DNA of 64,000 bases from Nocardia flavorosea (lineage in GTDB: Bacteria > Actinomycetota > Actinomycetes > Mycobacteriales > Mycobacteriaceae): positions 434,001 through 498,000 of the forward strand of contig NZ_JADLQL010000001.1 in assembly GCF_015477805.1 (NCBI RefSeq), written 5' to 3'. The notes below the pieces were generated by a model. The model was given only the letters and a program-made list of their open reading frames with translations. It did no database searches and was not told the DNA's origin. The position numbers were made by a program, and so were the translations under genes. The first letter of the stretch is position 1. Each line of letters starts with the position of its first letter. Positions 42,228-51,465 of the stretch are shown piece by piece.

Positions 42228-44099
42228 GTGGAGGCCGATCACATGGAGGCGGTGGAGTCGATGGCCGCGCCTACCGGTCATGCACAGATCCTGGCCTGGG
42301 TGGCCGAGATCGCTGATCTGACCGCACCCGAGGATGTCGTGTGGTGCGACGGGTCGCGCCAGGAGTGGGACCGGTTGACCGCCCGCCTGGTGGACAAGGG
42401 CACCTTTGTCGAGTTGTCGGGAAAGCCGAATTCGTTCTGGTGCGCCTCCGATCCCGAGGACGTGGCGCGAGTGGAAGACCGCACCTTCATCTGCTCATGC
42501 GACAAGCAAGATGCGGGGCCGACGAACAACTGGGTGGATCCGGTCGATATGCGCACGGTGATGACCGAGCACTATCGCGGCGCGATGGCCGGGCGCACCA
42601 TGTATGTGATCGCGTTCTGCATGGGCCCACTCGACGCCGAGGACCCGAAATACGGTGTGCAGATCACCGATTCGGAGTACGTGGCGGTATCGATGCAGAT
42701 CATGACCCGCTCCGGAGCCGCAGTGTGGAACCAGCTCGGCAACGACGCCGAATTCGTCCGATGCCTGCACTCGGTCGGCGCACCGCTGAGCCCAGGACAA
42801 CAGGATGTGGCGTGGCCATGTGACCACACGAAATACATTGCGCATTTCCCCGAAGACCGCACCATCTGGAGTTACGGCTCCGGCTACGGCGGCAACGCCC
42901 TGCTGGGCAAGAAGTGCTTCGCCCTGCGGATCGCCTCGGTTCTGGCCCGCGACGAGGGGTGGCTGGCCGAACACATGCTGATCCTCAAACTCACCTCACC
43001 CCAGGGCCGCACCCATTATGTGGCGGCGGCGTTCCCGTCCTCCTGCGGCAAAACCAACCTCGCCATGCTCGAACCCGCCCTGGAGGGATGGAAGGCCGAA
43101 ACCGTCGGCGACGATATCGCCTGGCTGCGGTTCGGTCCCGACGGCCGGTTGTATGCGGTGAACCCGGAAGCCGGGTTCTTCGGAGTCGCCCCGGGCACCA
43201 GCGCGAAGACCAACCCGAACGCGATCGCCACCATCTCCCACGGCAACTCGCTCTTCACCAACACCGCCCTCACCGATGATGGAGACGTGTGGTGGGAAGG
43301 ACTCACCGATACGCCGCCCGCACATCTGACCGATTGGCGCGGCAACGACTGGACCCCAGAGTCCGCAACCGGCCCGGCGGCGCACCCGAACTCGCGGTAT
43401 TGCACCCCGATCGAGCAGTGCCCGTCGGTGGCCCCGGAATGGGACGACCCGGCCGGGGTCCCGCTTTCGGCGATCTTCTTCGGCGGCCGCCGCGCCACCA
43501 CGATCCCGTTGATCGCCGAATCCTTCGACTGGACCCACGGGGTGTTCACTGCCTCGGTGCTGTCCTCGGAAACCACCGCCGCCGCCGCGGGGAAGGTCGG
43601 TGTGGTGCGCCGGGACCCGATGGCGATGCTGCCGTTCCTGGGTTATCACGTCGGTGACTACTTCGCCCACTGGCTGCGCCTTGGCAGCGCAGCGGACCCG
43701 GCCGAGCTGCCGAAGATCTTCCAGGTCAACTGGTTCCGCCGCGACACCGACGGACGGTTCCTGTGGCCCGGATTCGGCGACAACGTCCGCGTCCTGAAAT
43801 GGGCGCTGGAGCGGATCGAGGGCACCGCGGCAGCAGATACCACCGCGATCGGCTACGTCCCCGTGCCGCACACACTGGACCTGTCCGGATTCTCCGACAC
43901 CGACAAACGCTCCGTACGGGCCGCGCTCGAAGTCGACCACGACGAATGGGCCGCCGAGGTCGCCTCCATCGAGGACTGGTATGCCAGCATCGGTGCCGAC
44001 ACGCTCCCCGGACCGCTGTGTGATCAGCTCGCTGCGCTGAAGAACCGCCTGGCGCACACTCCGGCCCGGCCCGCCGACACCACTGCCGGGGCGTCGTGA
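42228..44099 (+). CDS. pckG: Phosphoenolpyruvate carboxykinase (GTP)
   Basis: About 623 residues. Catalyses oxaloacetate + GTP to PEP + GDP + CO2 (EC 4.1.1.32), reversible in actinobacteria. The visible family motifs are [17 protein letters not shown], the P-loop with reactive Cys [12 protein letters not shown], the metal site [24 protein letters not shown] and the nucleotide loop [19 protein letters not shown]. Several starts are possible (42213, 42222, 42228); GTG 42228 has the best spacing from GGAGGAG. It is coupled by GTGA to a SulP anion transporter, an unusual partner that may supply bicarbonate. Confidence 0.93.
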   Translation: MEADHMEAVESMAAPTGHAQILAWVAEIADLTAPEDVVWCDGSRQEWDRLTARLVDKGTFVELSGKPNSFWCASDPEDVARVEDRTFICSCDKQDAGPTNNWVDPVDMRTVMTEHYRGAMAGRTMYVIAFCMGPLDAEDPKYGVQITDSEYVAVSMQIMTRSGAAVWNQLGNDAEFVRCLHSVGAPLSPGQQDVAWPCDHTKYIAHFPEDRTIWSYGSGYGGNALLGKKCFALRIASVLARDEGWLAEHMLILKLTSPQGRTHYVAAAFPSSCGKTNLAMLEPALEGWKAETVGDDIAWLRFGPDGRLYAVNPEAGFFGVAPGTSAKTNPNAIATISHGNSLFTNTALTDDGDVWWEGLTDTPPAHLTDWRGNDWTPESATGPAAHPNSRYCTPIEQCPSVAPEWDDPAGVPLSAIFFGGRRATTIPLIAESFDWTHGVFTASVLSSETTAAAAGKVGVVRRDPMAMLPFLGYHVGDYFAHWLRLGSAADPAELPKIFQVNWFRRDTDGRFLWPGFGDNVRVLKWALERIEGTAAADTTAIGYVPVPHTLDLSGFSDTDKRSVRAALEVDHDEWAAEVASIEDWYASIGADTLPGPLCDQLAALKNRLAHTPARPADTTAGAS

Positions 44100-45742
44100 C
44101 CCTGCGCGCGCTACTGCCCACCCGGGCGGACTGGACGCCGGGGCTGCGCCGCCCGGGACCGGACCTGCTCGCCGGTGTCATCGTCGCGCTGGTGGCGTTG
44201 CCGTTGGCGCTCGGTTTCGGGATCAGCTCGGGTCTCGGCGCCGCTGCGGGTCTGGCCACCGCGATCATCGCCGGTGTGGTGGCCGCGGTGTTCGGTGGCT
44301 CCCGGTTCCAGGTGTCAGGTCCTACCGGCGCCATGACCGTGGTGTTGCTGCCGATCGTGGCCGAACACGGCGGCCCCGGCGTTCTGGCTGTCGGGTTGAT
44401 GGCCGGTGTGGTGCTGGTCGTTCTCGCTGCGGCTGGTGTCGGGCGTGCGGTCCGCTATATGCCGGCGCCGGTGATCGAGGGATTCACCGCGGGTATCGCC
44501 GTGGTGATCGCGTTGCAGCAGTTCCCGTCTGCCCTCGGCGTCGGCGAGGCCGAGGGTGAGAAGATGTGGCAGCTGGCTTCCGACGCTGTCGGCCGTTACC
44601 TCGACCATCCCGACCCTGCCCCGCCGGTCACTGCACTGCTGGTCGCTGCCGCGGTGCTGATCGGCGGCCGGTACCTGCCCAAACTGCCTTTCGCGCTCGT
44701 CGCGGTCGCAGTGGCTACCGCTGTGGCCGGGCTCGCCGGTCTGGACCTCACTCGCATCGGGGCCCTGCCCGCGGGGCTGCCCGCCCCCTCCCTCGGGTTC
44801 CTCGACCCCGGCCAGCTCGGATCACTGATCGCGCCCGCGCTGGCCGTGGCCGCGCTCGCTGCGTTGGAATCACTGCTGTCGGCCACCGCCGCGGACTCGA
44901 TGTCGGTGGGCACCCGCCACAACCCCGACCGCGAACTGTTCGGCCAGGGCCTGGCCAATATCGCCGCACCCTTGTTCGGTGGCGTCCCCGCCACCGGCGC
45001 GATCGCCCGCACCGCCGTCAGCGTCCGCTCCGGCGCCCGCACCCGCCTCGCTTCCCTCACCCACGCGGTCGTGCTGGCCGCCCTGCTCTACCTCGCCGCG
45101 CCCCTGGTCGCCCAGATACCGCTGGCCGCCCTCGCCGGTGTGCTGCTGGCCACCACGGTGCGAATGGTCGAAACCGCGTCCCTGGCCGCGATCGCCCGCG
45201 CCTCTCGCGGTGATACCGCGATCATGGTGATCACCTTCGCCGCCACTGTCGCCTTCGACCTGGTCACCGCCGTCGCTATCGGTGTCGGTATCGCGGTCCT
45301 GCTGGCCCTGCGCTCGGTGGCCCGCGAAGCCCGCTTGGACCAGGTTCCCCTCGATGAGGGCGACCACCTCACCGAAGAACACGACCTGCTGCGCGACCAC
45401 ATCGTCGCCTACCGCATCGAGGGCCCGCTGTTCTTCGCTGCCGCGCATCGATTCCTGCTCGAACTGGCCGATGTCTCCGACGTGAAAGTCGTCATCCTGC
45501 GCATGTCCCGCGTCACCGCCCTCGACACGACCGGCGCGCTCGTGCTCAAAGACGCCATCTGCAAGCTCGAACACCACCACATCACCGTGCTCATGTCCGG
45601 GCTCCGCGCCGATCACCTCCGCCGCCTCACCGCAATCGGTGCGCTGCCCGCTGCCGGTGAGGAGGCAATCTTCGCGAACACGGTCGACGCGATCGCCCAC
45701 GCTCGCGGCGACCTTCCCGAACCGGTCGGAGGAATTCGATGA
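44096..45742 (+). CDS. SulP-family anion transporter with STAS domain
   Basis: A 548-residue transporter. It opens with [20 protein letters not shown], then [20 protein letters not shown] (the SulP signature) and about 11-14 helices to residue 400. A cytoplasmic STAS domain follows at about 435-535 ([20 protein letters not shown]). SulP proteins carry sulfate, bicarbonate or dicarboxylates. Its GTG start overlaps the pckG stop, so co-translation with PEP carboxykinase points to bicarbonate or a C4 acid; this is inference. ATGA overlap with the next gene extends the operon. Confidence 0.9.
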   Translation: MTLRALLPTRADWTPGLRRPGPDLLAGVIVALVALPLALGFGISSGLGAAAGLATAIIAGVVAAVFGGSRFQVSGPTGAMTVVLLPIVAEHGGPGVLAVGLMAGVVLVVLAAAGVGRAVRYMPAPVIEGFTAGIAVVIALQQFPSALGVGEAEGEKMWQLASDAVGRYLDHPDPAPPVTALLVAAAVLIGGRYLPKLPFALVAVAVATAVAGLAGLDLTRIGALPAGLPAPSLGFLDPGQLGSLIAPALAVAALAALESLLSATAADSMSVGTRHNPDRELFGQGLANIAAPLFGGVPATGAIARTAVSVRSGARTRLASLTHAVVLAALLYLAAPLVAQIPLAALAGVLLATTVRMVETASLAAIARASRGDTAIMVITFAATVAFDLVTAVAIGVGIAVLLALRSVAREARLDQVPLDEGDHLTEEHDLLRDHIVAYRIEGPLFFAAAHRFLLELADVSDVKVVILRMSRVTALDTTGALVLKDAICKLEHHHITVLMSGLRADHLRRLTAIGALPAAGEEAIFANTVDAIAHARGDLPEPVGGIR

Positions 45743-46119
45743 GCGGCGAAGCAACCACGCCGACCTTGACCCAGCGTGTGCGCTACATCGGCGGCGCGAC
45801 GCTGCCGCCGTCGATGCACCGGTGGGTGATCGACGATCTCACAGGCCCCGGCGCGGCCCGCCGATACCATCTGCGGATCCTGCTGCCGATCATTGCGCCG
45901 CTGTGCGTGTTCCTGCTCATTCCGGGACCGCTGTGGATGGGGCTGGCGATGATGGCGCTGCTGTACCTGCCACTGATCTACTTCACAACCGCGCTCATGT
46001 ACGTCTACCGCCGCCACCGCCTCGCCAAGCACGGACTCGACCCGGCACTGGCCGATGTGCGAGAGCGCCAGAAACACGCCGCGGAACGCGATGCCTACGA
46101 ACGACGCCACGGGCGCTGA
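45739..46119 (+). CDS. DUF5313 family membrane protein
   Basis: 126 residues. The motif LPPSMHRWVIDDLTGPGAAR at the N-terminus, two TM helices (about 46-66 and 68-90) and the tail YRRHRLAKHGLDPALADVRE match the mycobacterial DUF5313 family. The function is unknown. It overlaps SulP by ATGA, so it is the third gene of the pckG operon. Confidence 0.82.
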   Translation: MSGEATTPTLTQRVRYIGGATLPPSMHRWVIDDLTGPGAARRYHLRILLPIIAPLCVFLLIPGPLWMGLAMMALLYLPLIYFTTALMYVYRRHRLAKHGLDPALADVRERQKHAAERDAYERRHGR

Positions 46120-46193
46120 AACGATGTCGGCGCCTTCTGGCAAGGTCCCGGGCGGAGCTGGCCGTGGGGTCCAGCCCGTGAGGAAGGTGAACG

Positions 46194-46556
46194 ATGAATG
46201 GTGGTCAGGAGCGTGAGCGGGCGTGGCAACCGGAGGACTTGAGCCGGCTCGTGGTGGAGCGTCTGAACGCGGGTGACGTCGAGGGGCTGGTGGCCTTGTA
46301 TGAGTCGGATGCGGTCTTGGCACTACCCGACGGCGGTGTTGCCACCGGCAGCAGTGAGATCCGCACGGCCTACGCGCATATCGTCGCCGACGCGCCGGCG
46401 TTCACGCCCGGGAGACAGTTACCGACAGTCCGCAATGGAGATGTGGCACTGACCTCGGTCCGATTGGGCGACAGCGGCGTCACCGTCGAAATCGCTCGAT
46501 GCCAGGCCGATGGCACGTGGCTGTGGATGATCGATCAGCCCAGCCTGCCCGGGTAG
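46194..46556 (+). CDS. NTF2-like (SnoaL/DUF4440-type) protein
   Basis: A 120-residue cone-fold protein: LSRLVVERLNAGDVEGLVAL, YESDAVLALPDGGVATGSSE, and a terminal GTWLWMIDQPS strand. Members bind or isomerise small hydrophobic molecules, and DUF4440-type proteins often lack catalysis. A GGAAGG ribosome site lies about 8 bases before the ATG. It follows the pckG operon after 74 bp. Confidence 0.78.
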   Translation: MNGGQERERAWQPEDLSRLVVERLNAGDVEGLVALYESDAVLALPDGGVATGSSEIRTAYAHIVADAPAFTPGRQLPTVRNGDVALTSVRLGDSGVTVEIARCQADGTWLWMIDQPSLPG

Positions 46557-46677
46557 ATCCAATCAGAAAGCGCCGGTGATCAACTGTTCTCGATGGCCGG
46601 TGGCGCGTGCCACTTACAGTGGATGTGACCACACGCCACCGGACTCGATACCGCATAGCTTCGGCGCCGGTCGTCGA

Positions 46678-47022
46678 TCAGAGCTTCTTCACCACGCTGG
46701 ATTTCAGCTGCATCGGCCCGATGCCGTCGACCTTGCAATCGATGTCGTGATCGCCCACCCCGGCGACCAGGCGAATATTGCGGACCTTGGTGCCTGCCTT
46801 GATGCCGGTGGGGCTGCCTTTGACCTTGAGGGATTTGATCACGGTGACGGTGTCACCGTCGGTGAGCACATTGCCGACGGCATCACGAATCACGTCGCTA
46901 TCGTCGCCGGTAACCTCGGCTGGTTCCCATTCATGGGCGCATTCCGGGCACACCAGCAGAGCCCCGAGTTCGTAGGTGTACACCGACGCGCACGCGGGGC
47001 AGGGCGGCAGCGTATGACTCAT
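46678..47022 (-). CDS. PhnA/YjdM-like zinc-ribbon protein
   Basis: 114 residues. An N-terminal zinc ribbon with [21 protein letters not shown] is followed by the PhnA domain with [20 protein letters not shown] and [20 protein letters not shown]. This closely follows the YjdM/PhnA pattern. The protein is named for an old link to alkylphosphonate use but is not part of the C-P lyase path, and its biochemical role is unknown. It is 24 bp from the hydrolase, which lies upstream on the same strand order. Confidence 0.87.
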   Translation of the reverse strand: MSHTLPPCPACASVYTYELGALLVCPECAHEWEPAEVTGDDSDVIRDAVGNVLTDGDTVTVIKSLKVKGSPTGIKAGTKVRNIRLVAGVGDHDIDCKVDGIGPMQLKSSVVKKL

Positions 47023-47046
47023 CGAGTGTCTCGTTTCGGTGGAAGG

Positions 47047-47850
47047 TCAGGGGGTGGTGAGGAAGTCGATCAGGACGCGGTTCACTTCCTCGGGGCGCTC
47101 GAGATATCCGTAATGCCCGCAGCGCTCGATTTCGTGGTACCGCGCGGCGGGGATCGCCTCGGCGACTTCGCGACAGAAACGCGGGGGCACCATCCGGTCA
47201 TCGGCGAATCCGACGACCAGGCTCGGCACCCGAATCGCGGCGTAGGCGGCGCGGCGGTCCTGGCTGCGGTCCATGCCAAGTTGGGCGCGGGTGCCGGGAG
47301 TGCCCTTGCCCGAGGTGAATTCGAAGATATCGAGCCACTCCTGCGCCGTGCCCGGGTCCTCCAGGGTGTGTGGGGAGAGGTTGAGCATGGCTTTGATCGC
47401 GGCGGCATACTCCGGCGGGAGCTCAATGCCCTTGTCGTAGAGGGCCTGCTCACCGCGGTTGAGCGTGCCGGCCACCGGATGCGGCCGGGCTGTGGCGGCG
47501 AACATAACTGCCTTGCCGAGCAATTCGGGTCGGGCCAGGCAGAGTTCGGCCACCACGCGCGATCCCATCGAGGTGCCGACTACATGCGCAGGTGTACCCA
47601 GGTGCTCGATCAGTGCGGCGGTATCGTCGACGAGATCGGGCATCGTGATCCCGGCTGCCGATTCCGACGATGGCGCGATACCGCGGTTGTCGACCGTGGC
47701 GACACGGAACCCGGCCTTCACCAGCGCGGGCGCCTGATGGGTACGCCAGACCCGGCCAGGGCTGCCGTTGCCCATGATCAGCAGGACCAGCGAACCCGAG
47801 CCGGTGACCTCGTAACTGATCTGGACGCCGTTGAGTGCGGTGAGAGGCAT
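47047..47850 (-). CDS. Alpha/beta hydrolase
   Basis: A 267-residue hydrolase. LLIMGNGSPGRVW gives the oxyanion region, the nucleophile elbow is VGTSMGSRV with Ser, the Asp is in VVGFADDRMVPP and the His in ERCGHYGYLERP. The family includes esterases and C-C bond hydrolases; the substrate is unknown. Palindromes at 47869-47894 immediately upstream suggest tight repressor control. The PhnA-like gene follows, possibly in the same operon. Confidence 0.86.
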   Translation of the reverse strand: MPLTALNGVQISYEVTGSGSLVLLIMGNGSPGRVWRTHQAPALVKAGFRVATVDNRGIAPSSESAAGITMPDLVDDTAALIEHLGTPAHVVGTSMGSRVVAELCLARPELLGKAVMFAATARPHPVAGTLNRGEQALYDKGIELPPEYAAAIKAMLNLSPHTLEDPGTAQEWLDIFEFTSGKGTPGTRAQLGMDRSQDRRAAYAAIRVPSLVVGFADDRMVPPRFCREVAEAIPAARYHEIERCGHYGYLERPEEVNRVLIDFLTTP

Positions 47851-47868
47851 TCTTCTCCAGGTGTCTGA

Positions 47869-47894
47869 TTGCTAAAGTTAGCAACTACTTTAGC
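47869..47894. promoter_or_regulatory. Overlapping palindromic operator upstream of hydrolase
   Basis: Two symmetric elements overlap: TTGCTAA-AG-TTAGCAA (47869-47884) and GCTAAAGT-N8-ACTTTAGC (47871-47894), both perfect. They sit 19-44 bp before the hydrolase start. The style fits a MarR or TetR dimer site, but no such gene adjoins. Confidence 0.55.
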
Positions 47895-48069
47895 TAGGGT
47901 GAGGTCGGCGTCCTCCACCGGCACCCGGCTTCTGCTGGGCCGGTCCGCACCTCGCAGTGACCAGCACCGTGGATCCAGAGGCTTGCGCTGCGCGTCGAAC
48001 ATCGCCGAGCAGCAAGGAGCCGAACCTGGATGATCCCGATGTCGGCGGTGGCTCAGAAGTGACAGCCAG

Positions 48070-48153
48070 CCGGGATCCGGCGCTAAGGAGCTACCGCAGG
48101 TAACTGATGATTATCTGCGGTAGCTCTTGTGCCGACCTGGGCAAATGTTTCCG
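48070..48153 (+). repeat. Left 84-bp inverted repeat
   Basis: Starts CCGGGATCCGGCGCTAAGG and ends GGGCAAATGTTTCCG. It contains perfect 12-nt hairpin arms GAGCTACCGCAG and CTGCGGTAGCTC at 48088-48126. Exact inverse copy at 49712-49795. Confidence 0.9.
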
Positions 48154-48299
48154 CCAGGTGAGCCGAGATCCGCACAGAGTCTGCTTGCAGGCAGTCACTG
48201 TGGATTCGGGCATCGGCAGGCCGGGACGCCGATCCACAGGAGAGCACCCATCCGGGCCAACAACGAGACGGGCGCTCATACCCGGGGAGAGGTAAGACA

Positions 48300-48515
48300 A
48301 TGCTCGATCTACGAACGCTGCGCCCGCGGAAGCTGACCGCACCGAAGATGGTGTGGGCGCGAGTGGTGATCTTCGTGATCGTCGTGGCGGCTGTGATCAT
48401 CTTGATCGCATGCCACGTCGCTCCGGACGTTGCTGTCGCGGTCATCGTGGCCGGGGCAGCAACGGCGACTACCACGACCCGGCTGCTGACCGGCGAACCG
48501 GAGCCGCAGCGGTGA
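48300..48515 (+). CDS. Small two-helix membrane protein
   Basis: A 71-residue protein with a GAGAGG site before its ATG. A basic head (RPRKLTAPKM) is followed by two hydrophobic stretches (VVIFVIVVAAVIILIACHVA and VAVAVIVAGAATATTT) and a short charged tail. No family is recognised. Its stop overlaps the GTG of the next gene (GTGA), so the two were made together. It lies inside the 84-bp-repeat unit. Confidence 0.55.
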   Translation: MLDLRTLRPRKLTAPKMVWARVVIFVIVVAAVIILIACHVAPDVAVAVIVAGAATATTTTRLLTGEPEPQR

Positions 48516-49551
48516 CCGCGCCGGAGCCGGACCCGGTGTCGGAACTCAGGAAAAGCTCAATGAACTGGTCGACGAGGCCACCCAGGACGGTCTGAGCCGT
48601 GCGCAACTGGCGAAGAAGGCCACGGTTTCTGCGCCGGTTTTGTCCAAGGCACTCAGAGACAACTACGAGCTGTCCTCATGGGACGGCGTGGGAAAATTCC
48701 TCGTACAGGCATGCCTGCAGCTCACTCAACCATCCGATCCGGCTGCAGCGCAGCTTGAGTGGGAGCATCTATGGCGAGCCGCCCGCGCCGCCCAGCAAAA
48801 CCACACCCAGGTGACCCAGCCTCAAAACTCCACAGAATTTACGGTACGGCAGCAGGACAATAGCGGCGCAGCGGTGAATATCGACACGATCGCGCTGAGA
48901 CAGCCCGATCCGGTGACCACCGGGTCTGCCGGTCGGCACGGTGGCAGCTGGGCCCGATCCGGGCTCCCCGGCCGGGTACGTCGCGCGTCGCTGAAGACGA
49001 AAGTGTCTGCGTCGGTCGGTGTCGTCGTTGTCGTGGCCGCCGCGATCACCGGTGGTATCGGTCTCACAGACCGATCGAACTCAGCTGCCGCCGCCGATAC
49101 CGCCGCCGGCGCCGAGCAGGCGCCGAGCAGGCCGCTGCCGATACCGGCGGCCCGGTCACAGACAAACCCGCGAACATCAGCCTCACCGTGGAGGACGGCG
49201 CCACCTACTATTTGGGCAACGGTGCCTGTACCGAGGGGAGCCCGGACACACGAAATTCAGCGGTGAGGCTGTTCCCGCTCAAGGATGTCGGTAACGGCAG
49301 TTGCACATCCCTGCTGCGCTGGACACTGCGGCGGCAGTCTACAGGCGGGACCTACTACTACATCATCCCGGACAGCTTCCAAGGCCACTATCTGACCGCC
49401 GACCCTGACGCGCCGGCAGCAGTCACGGCCCGGTCCCAGCACCGGATGGGTCCGACGCCTACGACTCGCTATCTCGCTGCAACCGTGCAACCCCACCAAC
49501 GCCAGCCAAGACTGGACCATCACCGCGGTCAAGTGGAAAACCGACAAATAG
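48512..49551 (+). pseudogene. Decayed HTH-transmembrane protein gene
   Basis: Reconstructed order: an N-terminal helix-turn-helix-like segment (LNELVDEATQDGLSRAQLAK, VSAPVLSKALRDN), a helical middle, one TM helix (VGVVVVVAAAITGGIGL, near 49040) and an exported domain (ATYYLGNGACTEGSPDTRNS, TYYYIIPDSFQGHYLTADPD, DWTITAVKWKTDK). The frame breaks three times: a missing base near 48555, an 11-bp tandem duplication at 49110-49131, and a shift between 49440 and 49500. It was probably a membrane-bound regulator with an extracellular sensor. No longer functional as read. Confidence 0.6.
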
Positions 49552-49659
49552 AGTCGACGCCGTCCGGGCCGGAGTCCGGCGTCCGGCATTTCCGGACACC
49601 GGCCGATAGTGGCATGCCCTCTTCTCGAGATCGGCACGAGGGGGCCAAACGCCCCGAAT

Positions 49660-49684
49660 CCTGCGGTAAACCCTCTACCGCAGG
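49660..49684. repeat. Stem-loop echoing the terminal repeats
   Basis: Perfect arms CCTGCGGTA and TACCGCAGG around a 7-nt loop, just inside the right 84-bp repeat. It reuses the TACCGCAG stem sequence of the terminal hairpins. It may terminate the decayed gene or be part of the element's recognition structure. Confidence 0.5.
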
Positions 49685-49711
49685 ATAATTCGCGGAGTCG
49701 GCACCACCCGC

Positions 49712-49795
49712 CGGAAACATTTGCCCAGGTCGGCACAAGAGCTACCGCAGATAATCATCAGTTACCTGCGGTAGCTCCTTAGCGCCGGATCCCGG
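49712..49795 (-). repeat. Right 84-bp inverted repeat
   Basis: Exact reverse complement of 48070-48153, including the internal 12-nt hairpin arms. It stops 22 bp before the convergent hypothetical gene. Confidence 0.9.
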
Positions 49796-49816
49796 CCGGC
49801 CACACGACTACCCCCG

Positions 49817-50122
49817 TCAGCCCAAGGTGACGGTGATGGCGCTGCCGACGACGGTGGCGGTGACGCCGAGCAGGTGCTCGGTGATCATCGCGGCGATCGG
49901 CTGGATGTGGCGGTCTTTACGGGCGACGACTGCGAGGGTGCGGGCGTCGATGACGTGAGTGGAAGCGAGGTCGTTCACCGTCGTTGCCCTGAGCGTGTCC
50001 TGCGGGAATGTGGGGGCGGGCAATGCGCACACCGCATCCTGCACCCGCCGGATCACGCTGATCGCACGCGTCGGAGTCTCGACCGGGTGGTGGCCGGGAG
50101 GCGGCAGGATTGCGGTGGTCAT
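49817..50122 (-). CDS. Small hypothetical protein
   Basis: 101 residues with a GAGGAG site before ATG 50122. The middle is a plausible alpha/beta sequence (ISVIRRVQDAVCALPAPTFP, THVIDARTLAVVARKDRHIQ), and the C-terminal 25 residues are hydrophobic (LLGVTATVVGSAITVTL). No recognised family. It is divergent from the DUF2249-cupin gene, so it may share the operator at 50244-50274. Confidence 0.55.
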   Translation of the reverse strand: MTTAILPPPGHHPVETPTRAISVIRRVQDAVCALPAPTFPQDTLRATTVNDLASTHVIDARTLAVVARKDRHIQPIAAMITEHLLGVTATVVGSAITVTLG

Positions 50123-50243
50123 CGCGTTCTCCTCGAATTCTCCGGTACGGACGGTTATGTGAGTCGCCGCCTGGCCCGGCCGAGCGGGCTGTGGATGACG
50201 GGCGTCATAGCCGGGATGGCTTGGCTGGCGGGCCTCGCAGGGT

Positions 50244-50274
50244 TAGTTTATACAATAGGGGATTGTAAAAACTA
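50244..50274. promoter_or_regulatory. Operator site 1 of a predicted stress regulon
   Basis: Arms TAGTTTATACA and TGTAAAAACTA (10 of 11 symmetric) around 9 bp, ending 13 bp before the DUF2249-cupin start and overlapping the ribosome site. The same sequence pattern and spacing recur at 53465-53495. Confidence 0.65.
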
Positions 50275-50287
50275 GGAGGTGGGTCAC

Positions 50288-50899
50288 ATGCCCGACACGG
50301 ACCTGACACAAACGGGACCGGCGGAATTGGATGTGCGGGAGTTGCGCAAGCCGGACAAGCATCCGGCGATCTTCGCGCGGTTCGACGCCCTGGCTGCCGG
50401 GGAGTCGTTCGTGCTGGTGAACAATCACTACCCGCGGCATCTGCGCGACGAGTTCGATGTGGAGCATCCCGGCGGGTACGGCTGGGAGGTCGTCGAGAAC
50501 GGGCCGCGTGTGTGGCGGGTGCGGATCGGGAAGCTGGCCTCGACCTCGCCGCCGCGGATATTGACCGATACCACCATGTTCGAGCCTGGACATCCGGATA
50601 CGACAGGGGCGGTGTGGACGTTGCCGGTGCGCCGCCGCGATCTGGATGCCAACATCATTCGCATTGCTCCGCACGGGCGCATCGAGGCGCACACCGGCCC
50701 GGATCTGGATGTGCTGATCCACGTTCTCGACGGCGCGGGCACCCTTACCATCGAGCTCGGCGAGCTCGAGTTGGCGGCGGGTGCGCTGGTATGGCTGCCG
50801 CGCCGGTCCCGGCGCGCGTTCACCGCGGGACCGCATGGTCTGCGGTATCTGACCGTGCATCAACGCCGCCAGGCTCTGGTGCTGGACCCGATCGGCTGA
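50288..50899 (+). CDS. DUF2249 plus cupin domain protein
   Basis: 203 residues with AGGAGG before ATG 50288. Residues 12-90 are DUF2249 (LDVRELRKPDKHPAIFARFD, LVNNHYPRHLRDEF), a domain found with hemerythrins and NO-linked genes. Residues 105-195 form a cupin barrel (APHGRIEAHTGPDLDVLIHV, LDGAGTLTIELGELEL). The cupin probably binds metal or a small ligand. The operator just upstream matches the one before the ferredoxin/oxidase pair, suggesting shared redox or nitrosative-stress control. Confidence 0.85.
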   Translation: MPDTDLTQTGPAELDVRELRKPDKHPAIFARFDALAAGESFVLVNNHYPRHLRDEFDVEHPGGYGWEVVENGPRVWRVRIGKLASTSPPRILTDTTMFEPGHPDTTGAVWTLPVRRRDLDANIIRIAPHGRIEAHTGPDLDVLIHVLDGAGTLTIELGELELAAGALVWLPRRSRRAFTAGPHGLRYLTVHQRRQALVLDPIG

Positions 50900-50931
50900 G
50901 CCGGATCGGCGAGGCTGCGCCGGACCCGCTG

Positions 50932-51465
50932 TTATGGCACCACGGTGACCGGGCAGCGGGTCCGGCGCAGCAGCCGGGCGGCGGTGGATCCGGTGAGGCG
51001 GTGCAGCCGACTGCTCGACCGGCCGACGACGAGGCTGTCGGCGTTGTTTTCCTCGGCCAGCCGCGCCAGTTCGACCGCGGGGTCGCCGCAGCGGACGGTG
51101 AACGACCAGGGCAGGGGCAGGTCGTGGAGGATCTCGGTGGCCAGCTCGCGGGTGGCGGTGACCTGCTCGGTGGTGAGGTCGGTGGTGAGGTCGGCGCCCA
51201 TCGGCGCCAGGCTGGTCAGGTAGGCGCTGGTGGCGAGCGTGCTGATGTAGGCAACCAGCACGGTGGCATGCATGCGGCGTGCGGCGCCGGCGGCATAGGC
51301 GAGCGCATGCGGGGACGCCTCGGAGGTGTCGATGCCGACGACGATCAGCGGAGCGCGGGCCCGGCCGCGGTGATCGCGGCGGTGTGTGGTCTGCTCGATC
51401 ACCGCGTCGTGCTGGTCGCGGGATCGGCGCGGGTGTTCGGGGCGGGATTCAGCCGGTGTGGTCAT
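50932..51465 (-). CDS. Universal stress protein (UspA domain)
   Basis: 177 residues from ATG 51465. After a polar leader of about 38 residues, one UspA domain has LIVVGIDTSEASPHALAYAA and the nucleotide-site ending SLVVGRSSSRLHRLTGSTAA with RLLRRTRCPVTVVP. The ATP-binding G-x2-G-x9-G-S/T pattern is only partly kept. Such proteins aid survival in hypoxia or stasis. Its start lies 17 nt inside the AhpD-like gene, so they form one operon. Confidence 0.87.
   Translation of the reverse strand: MTTPAESRPEHPRRSRDQHDAVIEQTTHRRDHRGRARAPLIVVGIDTSEASPHALAYAAGAARRMHATVLVAYISTLATSAYLTSLAPMGADLTTDLTTEQVTATRELATEILHDLPLPWSFTVRCGDPAVELARLAEENNADSLVVGRSSSRLHRLTGSTAARLLRRTRCPVTVVP

Larger units (their letters stand above)
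48070..49795. mobile_element. 1.7-kb unit bounded by perfect 84-bp inverted repeats
   Basis: The ends 48070-48153 and 49712-49795 are exact reverse complements over 84 bp, with partial symmetry about 5 bp further out. Each end holds its own hairpin (GAGCTACCGCAG ... CTGCGGTAGCTC). The interior has a small membrane gene and a decayed HTH-membrane gene, and no recognisable transposase or recombinase. No target duplication is evident. It could be a non-autonomous element or an inversion-prone module; the mobile call is inference. Confidence 0.6.

Noticed and set aside
48055..49810. Target-site duplication around the 84-bp repeats
   Set aside because: Flanks TGACA (left) and CACAC (right) do not match, also after allowing for the 5-bp partial extension of the repeats.
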